Shown: positions 1 to 9,060, counted from the first letter of the stretch. The stretch: DNA of 64,000 nucleotides from JBCCCJ01 sp039029315 (GCA_039029315.1 JBCCGK010000035.1:35898-99897), one strand, 5' to 3'. Made by a program: numbers and translations. The notes: generated from the letters alone by a model not told the origin.

Positions 1-871
1 TGTCATAAAACCCATAGCCTTGACGATTGGCTTGTTGACTGAGTCTTTGAATGGGTTCAGAAAAAATGTCGAGGAATGATCGTCGTGCAGAGACCATATA
101 GGAAGATTTGCCACCTTTTATTGGTCCCTCTACCAAAAGCTTGGAGGAGAGCAAACCTAGGGAGGCAGTTCCCTGAAGCTTTTCTCTGCTCCCCTCTTTC
201 AGACTGATGTCCACGATAGAGGATAATCTTCCTCCGAATCTTGCCGGGAATCCCCCCTTATAGAAATCTGCCTTTTTTACTGCATCAGTATGAAAAGTAG
301 AGATAATGCCGAGCATGTGGTTCGCATTATACACAGGAACCCCATCAAGCAGGATCAAGTTCTGGTCCGCACTCCCCCCACGTACAAGCAGGCCGCTACT
401 CGCTTCATGACTACTCTGGACTCCCGGTAGGATCTGCAAGCTGCGCATAACATCCGATTCTCCCCCCAAGGCAGGGATGCGATCCATCTCTTCTGCTGTC
501 ATTGAGACCTTACCAATGGACATCTCGATGAGGCGCGAGGCGGCCGAAATTTCTACAGAATCTATCCTTAGCACAGATGGCCGCAGGGAAATATCCAATG
601 GATTGGCAATAGAAGAATCAATCAGTACACTGTCGGGCAGATATCCCATCGCCCGACAGATGATCATCATCCTGTCTTGTGCTTGTATTTTCAGACTGAA
701 GAATCCAACAGAATTGCTGAAAATGAGTTTGCCTTCATGAGGGATTTGAACAATCGCTCCAGGGATTGGTTCCTGACTCTCCTGATCCAAGACATATCCC
801 CAGATTGTGGGTTGAGCATACAGTCGAATAGAGATACAAAACCAAAGAGCAAGAAACAGCAACCAGCGCAT
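1..871 (-). CDS. TonB-dependent outer-membrane receptor, N-terminal part (runs off left edge)
   Basis: Only the first 290 residues are inside the window; the frame is open to base 1. The ATG at 871 is followed by a signal peptide ending LYAQ (residues 1-20), a carboxypeptidase-regulatory-like beta-sandwich (about 22-100, with GYVLDQESQEPIPGAIV) and a TonB plug domain (from about 125) showing LLVRGGSADQNLILLDGVPV and FPARFGGRLSSIVDI. Family members import large or chelated substrates across the outer membrane with TonB energy; the substrate cannot be told. It starts 2 nt after the stop of the upstream lipoprotein (874-1362), so the two are probably one operon. The barrel and any SusD-like partner would lie beyond the edge. 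Confidence 0.9.
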   Translation of the reverse strand, partial: MRWLLFLALWFCISIRLYAQPTIWGYVLDQESQEPIPGAIVQIPHEGKLIFSNSVGFFSLKIQAQDRMMIICRAMGYLPDSVLIDSSIANPLDISLRPSVLRIDSVEISAASRLIEMSIGKVSMTAEEMDRIPALGGESDVMRSLQILPGVQSSHEASSGLLVRGGSADQNLILLDGVPVYNANHMLGIISTFHTDAVKKADFYKGGFPARFGGRLSSIVDISLKEGSREKLQGTASLGLLSSKLLVEGPIKGGKSSYMVSARRSFLDIFSEPIQRLSQQANRQGYGFYD

Positions 872-873
872 AT

Positions 874-1362
874 TTAATTCGCTCTAACAGCCTGAATCAA
901 GATAGTTTCAGCATTTCTTGCAGTGGCTGCAGGGCCATCAGAATGCAAACGTAGTGATTGCTCATCCATCGATACCACAGAAAAAATCCCTGTCCAGGCA
1001 ACCTCATTGGAAGGGGCTGTGCCGACAAACATAGACAACTCTGAGGCTTCATCCCGTTCCGGGTAGGCAGTCACTTGAAATCCAAATTCAAACGTGAGTC
1101 CTGAAGGAAAAACTCTGATTGCTGAGCAATAACCCGAAGTTTCATCCTGACATGGAAGCACTTCGAAGGTTCCCAACTCTTCTTGGGGAGCATCCCACTC
1201 ATCCGTGCCAGATGAAAGCTGAATAGCGGTGACTTCCCATTTTCCTTCAAGATCCGTTCGAATTTGTTCCGCTTTTCGGAGTGCACGTTGTTCTGGAGAG
1301 CAACTAGACAGAACGCCAAGGAGTAGAACAACCAAAAATATAAACTGTGTTGTACGTTTCAT
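874..1362 (-). CDS. Small lipoprotein, unknown function
   Basis: A 162-residue protein beginning MKRTTQFIFLVVLLLG with a lipobox ending SSC, so it is exported and lipidated. I chose the ATG at 1362 rather than the one at 1377 because it places the Lys/Arg residues directly before the hydrophobic stretch. The mature part has a Cys pair near CQDETSGYC and alternating beta-type sequence, resembling small lipocalin-like Bacteroidota lipoproteins (inference only). Its stop lies 2 nt from the start of the TonB-dependent receptor downstream, so a role beside that receptor at the outer membrane is likely. No family recognised with certainty. Confidence 0.75.
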   Translation of the reverse strand: MKRTTQFIFLVVLLLGVLSSCSPEQRALRKAEQIRTDLEGKWEVTAIQLSSGTDEWDAPQEELGTFEVLPCQDETSGYCSAIRVFPSGLTFEFGFQVTAYPERDEASELSMFVGTAPSNEVAWTGIFSVVSMDEQSLRLHSDGPAATARNAETILIQAVRAN

Positions 1363-1389
1363 GATGATATAGATCAATAATAATAATAT

Positions 1390-1602
1390 TCAAGATAAAC
1401 AATTATTCTCTTCAATGAGATGTTTCTGGGAGATGATGTTTTGCTTTTTGTTTAGGAGGGGATTCGAGTCTGATTCTCCTAACATTAGTATACATCCTGA
1501 AAGGAACGCCTGCCATGAGCAGAGCATCAACAAAGACAGAAACCGAAATCGATCTGTGAGAATGATTCCCTGCTTGCACGTTTTGTCTTTGTCAGATTTC
1601 AT
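1390..1602 (-). CDS. Possible very small lipoprotein
   Basis: A 70-residue frame with a Lys-rich start (MKSDKDKTCKQG), a hydrophobic run and a lipobox-like AFLSGC, then a 30-residue polar tail. It lies 27 nt upstream of the 162-residue lipoprotein and on the same strand, which fits a short operon ending in the TonB-dependent receptor. The signal-peptide pattern is the only support; the tail is low in complexity and I know no family. The start is uncertain (ATGs also at 1617 and 1641). It may be a chance frame in otherwise gene-free DNA between the lipoprotein and the MITE. Confidence 0.35.
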   Translation of the reverse strand: MKSDKDKTCKQGIILTDRFRFLSLLMLCSWQAFLSGCILMLGESDSNPLLNKKQNIISQKHLIEENNCLS

Positions 1603-1666
1603 GTTCCCTGCACTCATTATGATGACAGACGTTCTTTTCAAGACGATTTTTTATGAGACTACCTTA

Positions 1667-1827
1667 GAGACTGTTTGGGAATGTGTACTGAGAATTTTTA
1701 GGGTGTATTTTTTTCTCAGACAAGGCTCTTTTTTGTTCTCATAGTGGTGCTATGGGAACAAAAAAAGCCACTGAATGAGGAAAAAAGACGCATACAAAAA
1801 ATAAGTGCCAGATTTCAAAACAGTCTC
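1667..1827. mobile_element. 161-bp palindromic MITE with TTA target duplication
   Basis: The ends are exact inverted copies (GAGACTGTTT at 1667-1676 and its complement at 1818-1827). Both sides carry TTA (1664-1666 and 1828-1830), a 3-bp target duplication. The two halves are imperfect complements along the whole length, with the symmetry centre at 1747 in CATAG-TGGTG-CTATG, so the element can fold into one long hairpin. There is no transposase frame. TNA duplications of this kind are typical of the IS5 superfamily (IS427/IS1031 groups), so it is probably mobilised in trans by such an IS. It lies between two lipoprotein genes, 14 nt after the stop of one of them, and may serve as its terminator. 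Confidence 0.8.
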
Positions 1828-1840
1828 TTAAGACTGATTC

Positions 1841-2980
1841 TTAATTACAAGTAGTCCCGCCAGCATGGGTTCCGACCAGATACAAACGAACTTGTCCGTT
1901 GCCGTACATTTGCCATTGGGGATCATTCTTATGAACTGTGAGGTAGCCCAGATCTTCATCTCCCGTTTTCGTTTTGATGCTGGTTGAATAGTTAATGTTG
2001 GTATTTGGATCTTTGTATCCCACGGTTGAGGTCGTCTCTGATCCATTTCCATCATACTCGATCACCTTTAGGGTAATGGCATCTCCATAGGTGGAAGCAT
2101 ACCAAAGAAATGGGGAACCGATTCCTGTTGCGCACCACCACTCCTTATCTTTGATTGTTTTTTTAGGGATCACGCAATAGAAAGACCCAATTGGACTCGT
2201 AGAATATTTCGGCGCAGCGATGATGAATTTGATTTCAGCCTTGTTATTGAACCATCCATTTTCATCCAGTGCTTGCCAGGTTTCATCTGAGAATACGATG
2301 CGGGGTCGGAATTCTTCTCCCGTCCCGCGAAGTGTTGCAGGATCAGGAAGATCCACTTCAGGATTCGGGATGAAGGTGTTCACTGGAATCAACTGACCTT
2401 TTTTGTCTGTAAGTTCATGAAAACCAACAACTATTGTGACTGTTTCAGGTTCCTGAAGAGAAGAGATCTTGATGTCTTCTCCCAGATGAGTATAAGCAGT
2501 CATTTTATTGTCAGGATATTCTTTGGAGAAGTGTTCGATGGCGACATGAGGAATTTTGTCATTCGGATTCCATTCCAGAAATTGAAATGGGAGGTTCAGA
2601 TGCAAGTTGGGCGTTTGGCGAAGAAACTCATGAATGACGACCTCACTTTCCTCGACACTCATCCCTGTTTTGGCGGCATAGCTTTGAAAAAGAGCTTGAC
2701 CAAATGTCAGACCAGGCAGAATTTCGTCTGTCAGAATCGAACGGAAGAGAATTTCAGAATAGCCTGTAAGGCCGTCCGCTTCTTCAAATGATGTCTTCAA
2801 CCAGGCTCGTGTCGATGACTCAGCAAGTAGAGATGCGAAACTCTCCCCAATCAGCTGGGTTTGGGTATCTACATCGACTGTTGCAGAAAAAGGAAGGGGT
2901 TGTTGTTCTTCGAATTGATGGCAAGCTGTGAACACGAAGAGGAGTAGGCCCATCAGGCCCAAAAATTTAAACAAGTTCAT
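1841..2980 (-). CDS. Lipoprotein, unknown function
   Basis: A 379-residue protein with a lipoprotein signal (LLLFVFTAC, Cys at residue 20). No recognised domain. The first third is helical and acidic; the rest is beta-rich and contains a WWCATGIGSPF stretch and a C-terminal THAGGTTC. Function cannot be assigned. The MITE lies just beyond its stop codon. Upstream there are about 150 nt to the next gene, including an A-rich stretch around 3004-3015, so it is probably transcribed on its own. Confidence 0.75.
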   Translation of the reverse strand: MNLFKFLGLMGLLLFVFTACHQFEEQQPLPFSATVDVDTQTQLIGESFASLLAESSTRAWLKTSFEEADGLTGYSEILFRSILTDEILPGLTFGQALFQSYAAKTGMSVEESEVVIHEFLRQTPNLHLNLPFQFLEWNPNDKIPHVAIEHFSKEYPDNKMTAYTHLGEDIKISSLQEPETVTIVVGFHELTDKKGQLIPVNTFIPNPEVDLPDPATLRGTGEEFRPRIVFSDETWQALDENGWFNNKAEIKFIIAAPKYSTSPIGSFYCVIPKKTIKDKEWWCATGIGSPFLWYASTYGDAITLKVIEYDGNGSETTSTVGYKDPNTNINYSTSIKTKTGDEDLGYLTVHKNDPQWQMYGNGQVRLYLVGTHAGGTTCN

Positions 2981-3131
2981 GATGAAATTGTGTTTTATGG
3001 TTAATAAAAAAAAAATTACCCCACTAAAAATAATGGGATAGCAAAATCATGAACCTTCACAAACAAAGCGAAAAATTATGAATTCACCAAATGGGATTCA
3101 GTAATCCTTCTGCTGTAGATGGATCAGGCAT

Positions 3132-3572
3132 CTAATATTCCTCTGCTTCTTCTAACAGATAATACATCTTTTCTGCATCCCAATCATTGAGCCTGAAGGT
3201 GCCCTTGAAGCGCTTCCATTCGTCTGTTCGGTAATTGCGATTGGCTGTTTTGAGTTCTAGTTGCAGAACAGATTCGGGACCTGCTCCCCCACAAAAGAAG
3301 CAGGAAGCAAAGGTGAAGGCGGACAAGACATATTTGTTTTCAGCCATATTCAGTGGCAACACATATCCTGTCAGATAGACTTTATATCCATCCAATGCCT
3401 GTAGATCATCTCCAAAGGTCGGACACTGAAACTCGGAGCCAGGATTTTCTTCGAAGGTGACATCATACAAGTCGTCCCAACTGAGCTTGATTTGTGATCG
3501 AAGAGGTTGTGTGTGAAGCATCCCTGCTGTAAGGAGACTTAAAAATAAAAGGAATGAAGCATTCATGTTCAT
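3132..3572 (-). CDS. Secreted DUF3299-like protein
   Basis: With the ATG at 3572 the product is 146 residues and starts MNMNASFLLFLSLLTAG, a clear signal peptide; the longer frame from 3674 has an N-terminus unlike any signal. The mature part contains VYLTGYVLPL, then YVLSAFTFASCFFCGG with a CxxC-type pair followed by GAGPESV, the pattern I associate with DUF3299-type periplasmic proteins in Bacteroidota and Proteobacteria, often near metal or permease genes. The paired cysteines suggest metal or redox binding (inference). It ends with an acidic tail. Downstream of the PNGase-like gene on the same strand, 145 nt away. Confidence 0.65.
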   Translation of the reverse strand: MNMNASFLLFLSLLTAGMLHTQPLRSQIKLSWDDLYDVTFEENPGSEFQCPTFGDDLQALDGYKVYLTGYVLPLNMAENKYVLSAFTFASCFFCGGAGPESVLQLELKTANRNYRTDEWKRFKGTFRLNDWDAEKMYYLLEEAEEY

Positions 3573-3717
3573 ATCGCGAATTGGTCCTGGTGGTAGCTGC
3601 CTTGAAGAGACATTCCCCTTTGGAAGGAAGGAGAAGTTACAAGCCTCAGCGGTCTCGATCCAAGCAACTTGCAAATGAGCGTGGATCGAGAAGGAGTTGC
3701 GTGATATTCTATCGCCA

Positions 3718-6700
3718 CTATCTCACAATCAAAGACTGACTGAATTGATGTCTGCTGGTCTTGATCTGTACCATATATACCCCGGGCGAAAGTTGGGGAT
3801 TCACCTGTATGTTTTCCTGTCGAATGCCCACCCGATTGCCTTCATATACCATCATCCCAAGAGAATTGAAGATCCGGATATCGAGATTTTCTCGCTGGTC
3901 CAGCTCCACTTGCAAGTTGAATTGGCCAGAGGTTGGGTTGGGAAAAAGTGTGATGGATCCTTCAGGAGGGATCGCCAGAGAATGAATCGCAGTTGCCGTA
4001 TCCTTGGGTAAGGAATCACACAGTAGGTCAGGGAAAAACGTATCGCCAATTCGGTAAGCGACTGTAAATTGTTCGTAAATCTCACTGCCAAAATCAGGCT
4101 CCCACTCACTGTCGAACGCTCCATTCCAGCTAAGTAAATGAGCATAGCCTGTTCCATCATTGTTTGCCCACCAGGCCAGGCCATCATTGCCAGAACCCGG
4201 GAAAAAATCTTCATCCTTCAAATGAAAAGTGTAACAGCCTTCTGGAAGATTAAGGGTATCATAATAGTCTGTATTGCTCTGAAGGTTGGTTCTGGAAATA
4301 ATTGCATGGCCATAAGCATCATAGACAAAATATGAATTCTCCGCTGCAGCACTATTGGTTCGCACATTGAGGATCATGCCCGAAAAGATCTGTCTGGGGC
4401 GCTCAAAAGGAACTGCGAGGCGATTGTTGTTAAGGTTCTCATCCATGAGAGTGGGGGTTTCCACCTCAACAAAGAAGACCGGATCATTGGGATCGAGTCC
4501 TGTCCAGTTAAAGCGAGGTAAGTCGATGTCAGCTGACTCAAGGAAGCCCAGTTCGCCTTCCCAGACATAGTAACAATTGGCAAATCCACCTTCTACTCCA
4601 TAGCTGAAGTGCAGCTTACTCAGAGGAGTTGTGCCATTATTCTTGATGCGAATACGGGGATGATCGCAAATGGGATTGCGACGACTGAATCGCTTTTCCT
4701 TGTTGGGAGCGAGTATTTCCTCTATAGACACATCAACAGCATGGGAGGGGGGACCATAAGTAACCAATTGCCCCACCAATACATAGTTTCCTCCAGGAGT
4801 ATAAGGCGCAGGATCTTCCACTTGATAATCAATCTCAAGAGAGTCCCCTGGTCCAGCCCATCCTTCCAGATCGAACTCATAGGTGTCAACGATGTCTCCC
4901 GGACACCAACCTGATCGGTCGTAGACCCATGTGCCGCCTTGTGGGTAGACAAAGTTGTCTCCGCATTCTTTCCACACCTCCCAATCAAATGCCTGCGTGC
5001 CGTTCAGATACAGATAATGATCTCTGGCACAGAACTCTGCGCAATTATTAGTATTCGTTCCACCAAAGCCATGACCACTGATTCGCATTTTGAGTTTGAA
5101 GGAAGAACCATCTGGATCGAGCTGCTTATGAACCGCTTGCGCATTGGTATTGTTAAAGAGAGAGGCGTATGACCAACTTCCACGCCAAAGGTTTTCGATT
5201 TTGCGAACAGGTCGGGTAGGTTCGCCTTTAACCATGACAAATTGCAAATCCAGTAATTCCTGATTATTCCCAGCCTGAATATAAACCTGATCGTGTAGCA
5301 GTGGGGCATAATCTGTAACATCAAACACCCACTGAGTTCCTTCTGGTCCCAAATCCAAATTGATTCCATAGGGAGTAATGTATCTGCCGATTTCATACCA
5401 GACCACATTGCTGTAATACTGATGATCATTGCGATAGATCACAGAATCAGCAGAATGAACTGTCGAGTCTATCAAAACTCCCGCAGCATCATAGATATAA
5501 TCATAGCCATTGGTCTGCCATACCATCAGAGTATCAGTTGGGAGAGTTGGATGATCAGATGCTCCTTCAAAAAAGAGACGGTCGTTCCCGTCATTGCCAT
5601 AGATGACCACTGAAGTCGGGGAGAGAGTCAGAGAATCAATGTAGAGCGTAGAATCCAAACTGCCGATGTAGACACTTTGATCAAAAATAATGTTGGGCCG
5701 GAGTTGGGTCGCTGCCCAGTTTCGATTCATCTCTGTAGGCTGTGGACTCTTCCAGTCAGGAAACCCATACAGATCAGCAGATACCTGATTGGGCGAAGCG
5801 TCCATAGGGGTAATTCCATCTCCATCATTGAACGGATAGTAAGCAAGTAGATGTGCATAATCGGGATGAGCAGAAGTAAGATCGCGATGCATCCAATCCT
5901 GGATCGTCTGTTGGTCCAGGGCTTTGGACCAGATCCTGAAATCGTCTATATAGCCATCATAATTCCTTGTGTGATTAGAGGCATTTGCGCCGATGACAAA
6001 GGAAGTGATACCTGCCATGCTGAAAGTCTTGGCTCCGCCAGAATGCCAGAGTTGCCCATTGACAAAGATTTGCATCAGGCCGGTATTGGCATTTTTGACA
6101 TAGGCCCAATGATTCCACTGCCCTTCAAATTCAGATGTGTTGGCGGTTTTGTTGATTCGATTATAGCCAGCACCTTCATTTCCTGCATCCCAGTATACCT
6201 GGCTGTTGCCCCAGGGAAGGTGGGAGCCAAGAATCCGCTGATTGCTGCTGTTTTTGGCTTCGAATACGAAATCACTTTGGGGTTGAATGGCAGGATCTCC
6301 ATACTGCCAAAAAGAGATCGTGATCTCATTCTGAATCTGAGGCCCCAATAGACTTGCATCCAATTCTACATAATCCGGCCCTTCAAAAGAGAGAAAGTGT
6401 TCATTCCCTGTTGTGATGACACCAGAGCTCCATGAAGTCGACTCTGCATATACCTGTAGGTTGCTCCCGGTGTTGAGGTTGTCATAAGAAAACTCTACCA
6501 CAATATTGGAACTACCATCCCAGGAAAAAGGCTGAGTGAACAACAATGATTGGATCCCCGTCTGAGTGAAAGCTGTGTTGAGTCTATAGGCCATTTGAAA
6601 TCCCGTCTGTTCGGCACTGTTCGCAATAAGCGAATCTTGATTGCTATGCTTCATTCTGATCTGAAATCGCCGCAATTCACTGCCCAGACTGGCCAGGTCG

Positions 6701-7278
6701 AGGCGGATGCCAGTGATGTCTCCCACGCTCATGCCAGCAGCTATCAATTCACTCGCTCGCCAAAGAAACTGACTTCTGCTTCGTTCAAACTGTCCTCCAA
6801 TGGCCTGATCATTGATCGATAAGCCACTTCCGATAGGATGGAGAGAGATGCTGCTTGTATCTGTAGGGACCTGAGCATATTGCCAGTCATGGGTGATCTC
6901 ATAAGCTGGACCAAAACTGAGGGCGAAGGAATCTGGCGTACTCCCGCTGATCTGATAGTTAGCAGAAGTCCTAAAAGTGGAATCATACCAGGCCGTTGAA
7001 TCCACGATATAGGTATAGGTCAAATAATCCCACTCTCCACAGGGAAAGCCATCCTGATTGGTAGCAGCGTCGCATTTCAAGGTATAGTACATCAGCACCT
7101 TTTCATACTGTTCACTGGTATCCGGGAAGCTAAAGGTGCCGCGATAGGGAGCCGAGAATCCTACAGGACTGGGATCTGCATAGGTGAAGGTCTGTACAAA
7201 TGTTGTGTCTGGTGTTTGGGAAAAGAGAGAAACAGGCAGACAAAAAAGAAGGAAAATAAATGTGTAGAAGTTGTTCAT
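3718..7278 (-). CDS. Secreted PNGase F-like protein with internal LamG domain and T9SS sorting tail
   Basis: A 1186-residue exported protein: signal peptide (1-20, ending LFSQ), first part of a peptide-N-glycosidase F fold (about 25-95) with CGEWDYLTYTY, an insertion of roughly 500 residues that includes a LamG/concanavalin-like domain (about 295-475, ending YDGYIDDFRIWSKAL), then the second part of the fold (about 620-830) with WYEIGRYITPY, NNCAEFCARDHYLYLNG and DRSGWCPGD. The end (about 1110-1186) is a type A T9SS sorting domain, LFPNPTSGQFNLQ. PNGase F hydrolyses the glycan-asparagine bond of N-glycoproteins. Against PNGase F as I recall it, Asp60 (here D84) and Glu206 (here E748) are kept, while the position of Glu118 is not an acid, so activity is uncertain. 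Monocistronic by spacing. Confidence 0.85.
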   Translation of the reverse strand: MNNFYTFIFLLFCLPVSLFSQTPDTTFVQTFTYADPSPVGFSAPYRGTFSFPDTSEQYEKVLMYYTLKCDAATNQDGFPCGEWDYLTYTYIVDSTAWYDSTFRTSANYQISGSTPDSFALSFGPAYEITHDWQYAQVPTDTSSISLHPIGSGLSINDQAIGGQFERSRSQFLWRASELIAAGMSVGDITGIRLDLASLGSELRRFQIRMKHSNQDSLIANSAEQTGFQMAYRLNTAFTQTGIQSLLFTQPFSWDGSSNIVVEFSYDNLNTGSNLQVYAESTSWSSGVITTGNEHFLSFEGPDYVELDASLLGPQIQNEITISFWQYGDPAIQPQSDFVFEAKNSSNQRILGSHLPWGNSQVYWDAGNEGAGYNRINKTANTSEFEGQWNHWAYVKNANTGLMQIFVNGQLWHSGGAKTFSMAGITSFVIGANASNHTRNYDGYIDDFRIWSKALDQQTIQDWMHRDLTSAHPDYAHLLAYYPFNDGDGITPMDASPNQVSADLYGFPDWKSPQPTEMNRNWAATQLRPNIIFDQSVYIGSLDSTLYIDSLTLSPTSVVIYGNDGNDRLFFEGASDHPTLPTDTLMVWQTNGYDYIYDAAGVLIDSTVHSADSVIYRNDHQYYSNVVWYEIGRYITPYGINLDLGPEGTQWVFDVTDYAPLLHDQVYIQAGNNQELLDLQFVMVKGEPTRPVRKIENLWRGSWSYASLFNNTNAQAVHKQLDPDGSSFKLKMRISGHGFGGTNTNNCAEFCARDHYLYLNGTQAFDWEVWKECGDNFVYPQGGTWVYDRSGWCPGDIVDTYEFDLEGWAGPGDSLEIDYQVEDPAPYTPGGNYVLVGQLVTYGPPSHAVDVSIEEILAPNKEKRFSRRNPICDHPRIRIKNNGTTPLSKLHFSYGVEGGFANCYYVWEGELGFLESADIDLPRFNWTGLDPNDPVFFVEVETPTLMDENLNNNRLAVPFERPRQIFSGMILNVRTNSAAAENSYFVYDAYGHAIISRTNLQSNTDYYDTLNLPEGCYTFHLKDEDFFPGSGNDGLAWWANNDGTGYAHLLSWNGAFDSEWEPDFGSEIYEQFTVAYRIGDTFFPDLLCDSLPKDTATAIHSLAIPPEGSITLFPNPTSGQFNLQVELDQRENLDIRIFNSLGMMVYEGNRVGIRQENIQVNPQLSPGVYMVQIKTSRHQFSQSLIVR

Positions 7279-7359
7279 GAGCAGAGGAAAATGAGGTCGA
7301 TCAGATTAAGTCATGCAAAATACGACTCTTCCTGAACAACTCAGCAAGCCTCTGATGAT

Positions 7360-7947
7360 TTACCCATGAATGTGTTCTTTCTGCCCATATCGAGAGATGA
7401 CCTCTCCTTCATATGCCAAAAAGTCCTCCCATCGCCGATCTACATCCACATTAGGACAAAGAGTTCTGGCCAATTTAAGGAACATGGTATAATGTCTGGC
7501 CTCCGAAATCATAAGTTCGTGGTAGAAGGTTGAGAGGCCTTGGTCATCGATATTTTCAGACAAGACTTTGAAGCGTTCACAACTTCTGGCTTCTATCATG
7601 GCTGCAAACAGAAGCTTATCAGCCAGGGTTTCCTCCTTGCCTTTTCCTTTTTTCTTCAGGAATTTTGCCAATTCATTGACATAGGAATCCTTTCTTTCTC
7701 TTCCGAGTGTATAGCCGCGTTTCTGGATTTCCTGGAAGACCATTTTGAAATGCCCCATTTCCTCTTGAGCCAGATCACTCATTTTGTCTACCAATTCTTC
7801 ATGCTCGGGATATTGGACAATCAAAGAAATGGCAGAGGATGCGGCTTTTTGCTCACAATAGGCATGATCTGTGAGAATCTCCTCAATGTTCCCTTCGACG
7901 ATATGTTTGACCCATAGTGGATCAGTTTTCATTTGTAATCCCAGCAT
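7360..7947 (-). CDS. miaE: tRNA-(ms2io6A)-hydroxylase (MiaE-type diiron protein)
   Basis: A 195-residue ferritin-like four-helix protein. The expected diiron ligands are all visible: E32 (YCEQKAA), E63 and H66 (EEMGH), E119 (IEARSCERF), E149 and H152 (SEARH). MiaE hydroxylates the isopentenyl side chain of 2-methylthio-N6-isopentenyladenosine at position 37 of certain tRNAs, in the cytoplasm, using O2. Length fits the family. A second ATG at 7932 is possible. Its upstream region holds the first copy of a 32-bp direct repeat that brackets the neighbouring toxin-antitoxin pair. Confidence 0.9.
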   Translation of the reverse strand: MLGLQMKTDPLWVKHIVEGNIEEILTDHAYCEQKAASSAISLIVQYPEHEELVDKMSDLAQEEMGHFKMVFQEIQKRGYTLGRERKDSYVNELAKFLKKKGKGKEETLADKLLFAAMIEARSCERFKVLSENIDDQGLSTFYHELMISEARHYTMFLKLARTLCPNVDVDRRWEDFLAYEGEVISRYGQKEHIHG

Positions 7948-7972
7948 AATGATTGATTCTATTTCTGCTGCA

Positions 7973-8004
7973 AATTACAAAAGATCTCAGGAAAGCTGAA
8001 GGAG
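7973..8004. repeat. 32-bp direct repeat, copy 1
   Basis: Identical over 32 bases to 9135-9166, same orientation. It lies 25 bp upstream of the miaE start. Together the two copies bracket about 1.13 kb containing the PIN/UPF0175 pair. The bases on either side of the two copies differ, so the identity stops exactly at 32. Confidence 0.85.
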
Positions 8005-8110
8005 ATATTGGTAGATAGTGTGAATCAAATTTTTAGTATTCCTGTCCGAGGACAAGAGAACAATTCACATAAATCTGAAAATTTTTTTGTAAAAAAGGAC
8101 AATTTGAAGA

Positions 8111-8614
8111 TCAATCGGTTTCTCCTGCCAACTCAATCACTCTTTCATACAAGCTTTGTCCAATCCAGAAGCCAATTTCATCTCTCAACTGGTCAACAAG
8201 AGGTTTGATTGTATCTATTCGTCCGCTTTCCTTTGCTTGAAGTAATACACCAAGAAGTCCTAAGGTTTGGATTTGTAAATTTTGAGCAACTTGATATCCT
8301 GCCCTTTCATCAATCAGAAGAACATTGGCTCCCAATTCCAAGGCTAATGCTATGGCAGCTGTTTCTCCAGAGTCAAGAGGAATATCCTGTACCGAAGAGG
8401 GTAAAGTATTGGATTTTGGGGTTCTTACCTGTAACCACCCTGCTTCCTGAATGGCAAGTAATTCTTTTAAAAATAAGGGATCTTGATTTTCCTCAGGTTC
8501 TTCGACTACCTCTGAAGGAATGATAACTTGTTGAAATAATTCTGGCAATAGATGAATGTATCCTAATTCAATCAAATTGCTAATAGGAGAAGTATCACTG
8601 ATTACGATCACCAA
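8111..8614 (-). CDS. PIN-domain toxin, DUF3368 type
   Basis: A 167-residue PIN-fold protein. The expected acidic residues of the metal site are present: D7 in VISDTSP, E84 in DSGETAAIALA and D102 in LLIDERAG. PIN toxins of this type (VapC relatives) are ribonucleases kept inactive by a partner. Its start overlaps the end of the UPF0175 gene by 20 nt, the usual antitoxin-toxin order with translational coupling. The target RNA cannot be told. Full length, no sign of decay. Confidence 0.88.
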   Translation of the reverse strand: MVIVISDTSPISNLIELGYIHLLPELFQQVIIPSEVVEEPEENQDPLFLKELLAIQEAGWLQVRTPKSNTLPSSVQDIPLDSGETAAIALALELGANVLLIDERAGYQVAQNLQIQTLGLLGVLLQAKESGRIDTIKPLVDQLRDEIGFWIGQSLYERVIELAGETD

Positions 8615-8849
8615 ATAAATTCTTTAGTGTTTTCAGGTCATTTTCTAGCATTTCCTCATCATAATGGATGGGAATTTTACGTTTGGCAAGTTCTTTTTGA
8701 AAGGCCACTCTGTGAATCCCAGCCAATCTTGCGGATTGATCAAGAGTAAAAATATCTTTTTGAAACAAGACCAAGGCTATTTCTAACTTGATGGCTTCTG
8801 GTGTGAATCCACTCTGTTCTATACTCGCATCGGAAATTTTGATGGTCAT
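8595..8849 (-). CDS. UPF0175 family antitoxin
   Basis: An 84-residue protein with the UPF0175 layout: a short beta N-terminus, a helical core EAIKLEIALVLFQKDIFTL, and the HTH-like DQSARLAGIHRVAFQKELAKR, ending with an acidic tail. UPF0175 proteins accompany DUF3368 PIN toxins and are taken to be DNA-binding antitoxins that repress their own operon. The 20-nt overlap with the toxin gene supports that role here. The 300 bp upstream contain an inverted repeat (8923-9060) that could include the operator. Confidence 0.85.
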   Translation of the reverse strand: MTIKISDASIEQSGFTPEAIKLEIALVLFQKDIFTLDQSARLAGIHRVAFQKELAKRKIPIHYDEEMLENDLKTLKNLFGDRNQ

Positions 8850-8922
8850 ATTTAATTTGGTTCTTTCTACTTTTCTTTGAAAATACGAAAATTAACACAA
8901 AAGTTTGGCTACTCACTAGCTT

Positions 8923-9060
8923 GGGGAGTACGACATCTGTCACATTTTCCTTAAGACTTGTGGGCTTGTTTCTCTTTGAAGTCGAAGATTCCGGTTCATC
9001 GGAAGAAGAGGTTCATGAAACAAGTGAAATCCCCGGATTGTGAAAATTGTCGTACACCCC
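8923..9060. repeat. Inverted repeat upstream of the toxin-antitoxin pair
   Basis: GGGGAGTACGACA at 8923-8935 is complementary, with one mismatch, to TGTCGTACACCCC at 9048-9060; weaker complementarity continues on both sides. The enclosed 112 bp hold no gene. Directly outside the right arm are three and a half copies of the 8-mer TAGTTTGC (9061-9088). This could be a decayed small mobile element or a pair of regulator sites; nothing decides between them. This is the content of the otherwise gene-free stretch 8850-9148. Confidence 0.4.

Noticed and set aside
7262..7290. Similar start regions of the PNGase-like gene and the beta-barrel gene at 21066-21090
   Set aside because: The shared CTGCTCATGA and CAACTTCTAC are short and cover the start of two signal peptides; most likely chance plus similar codons.
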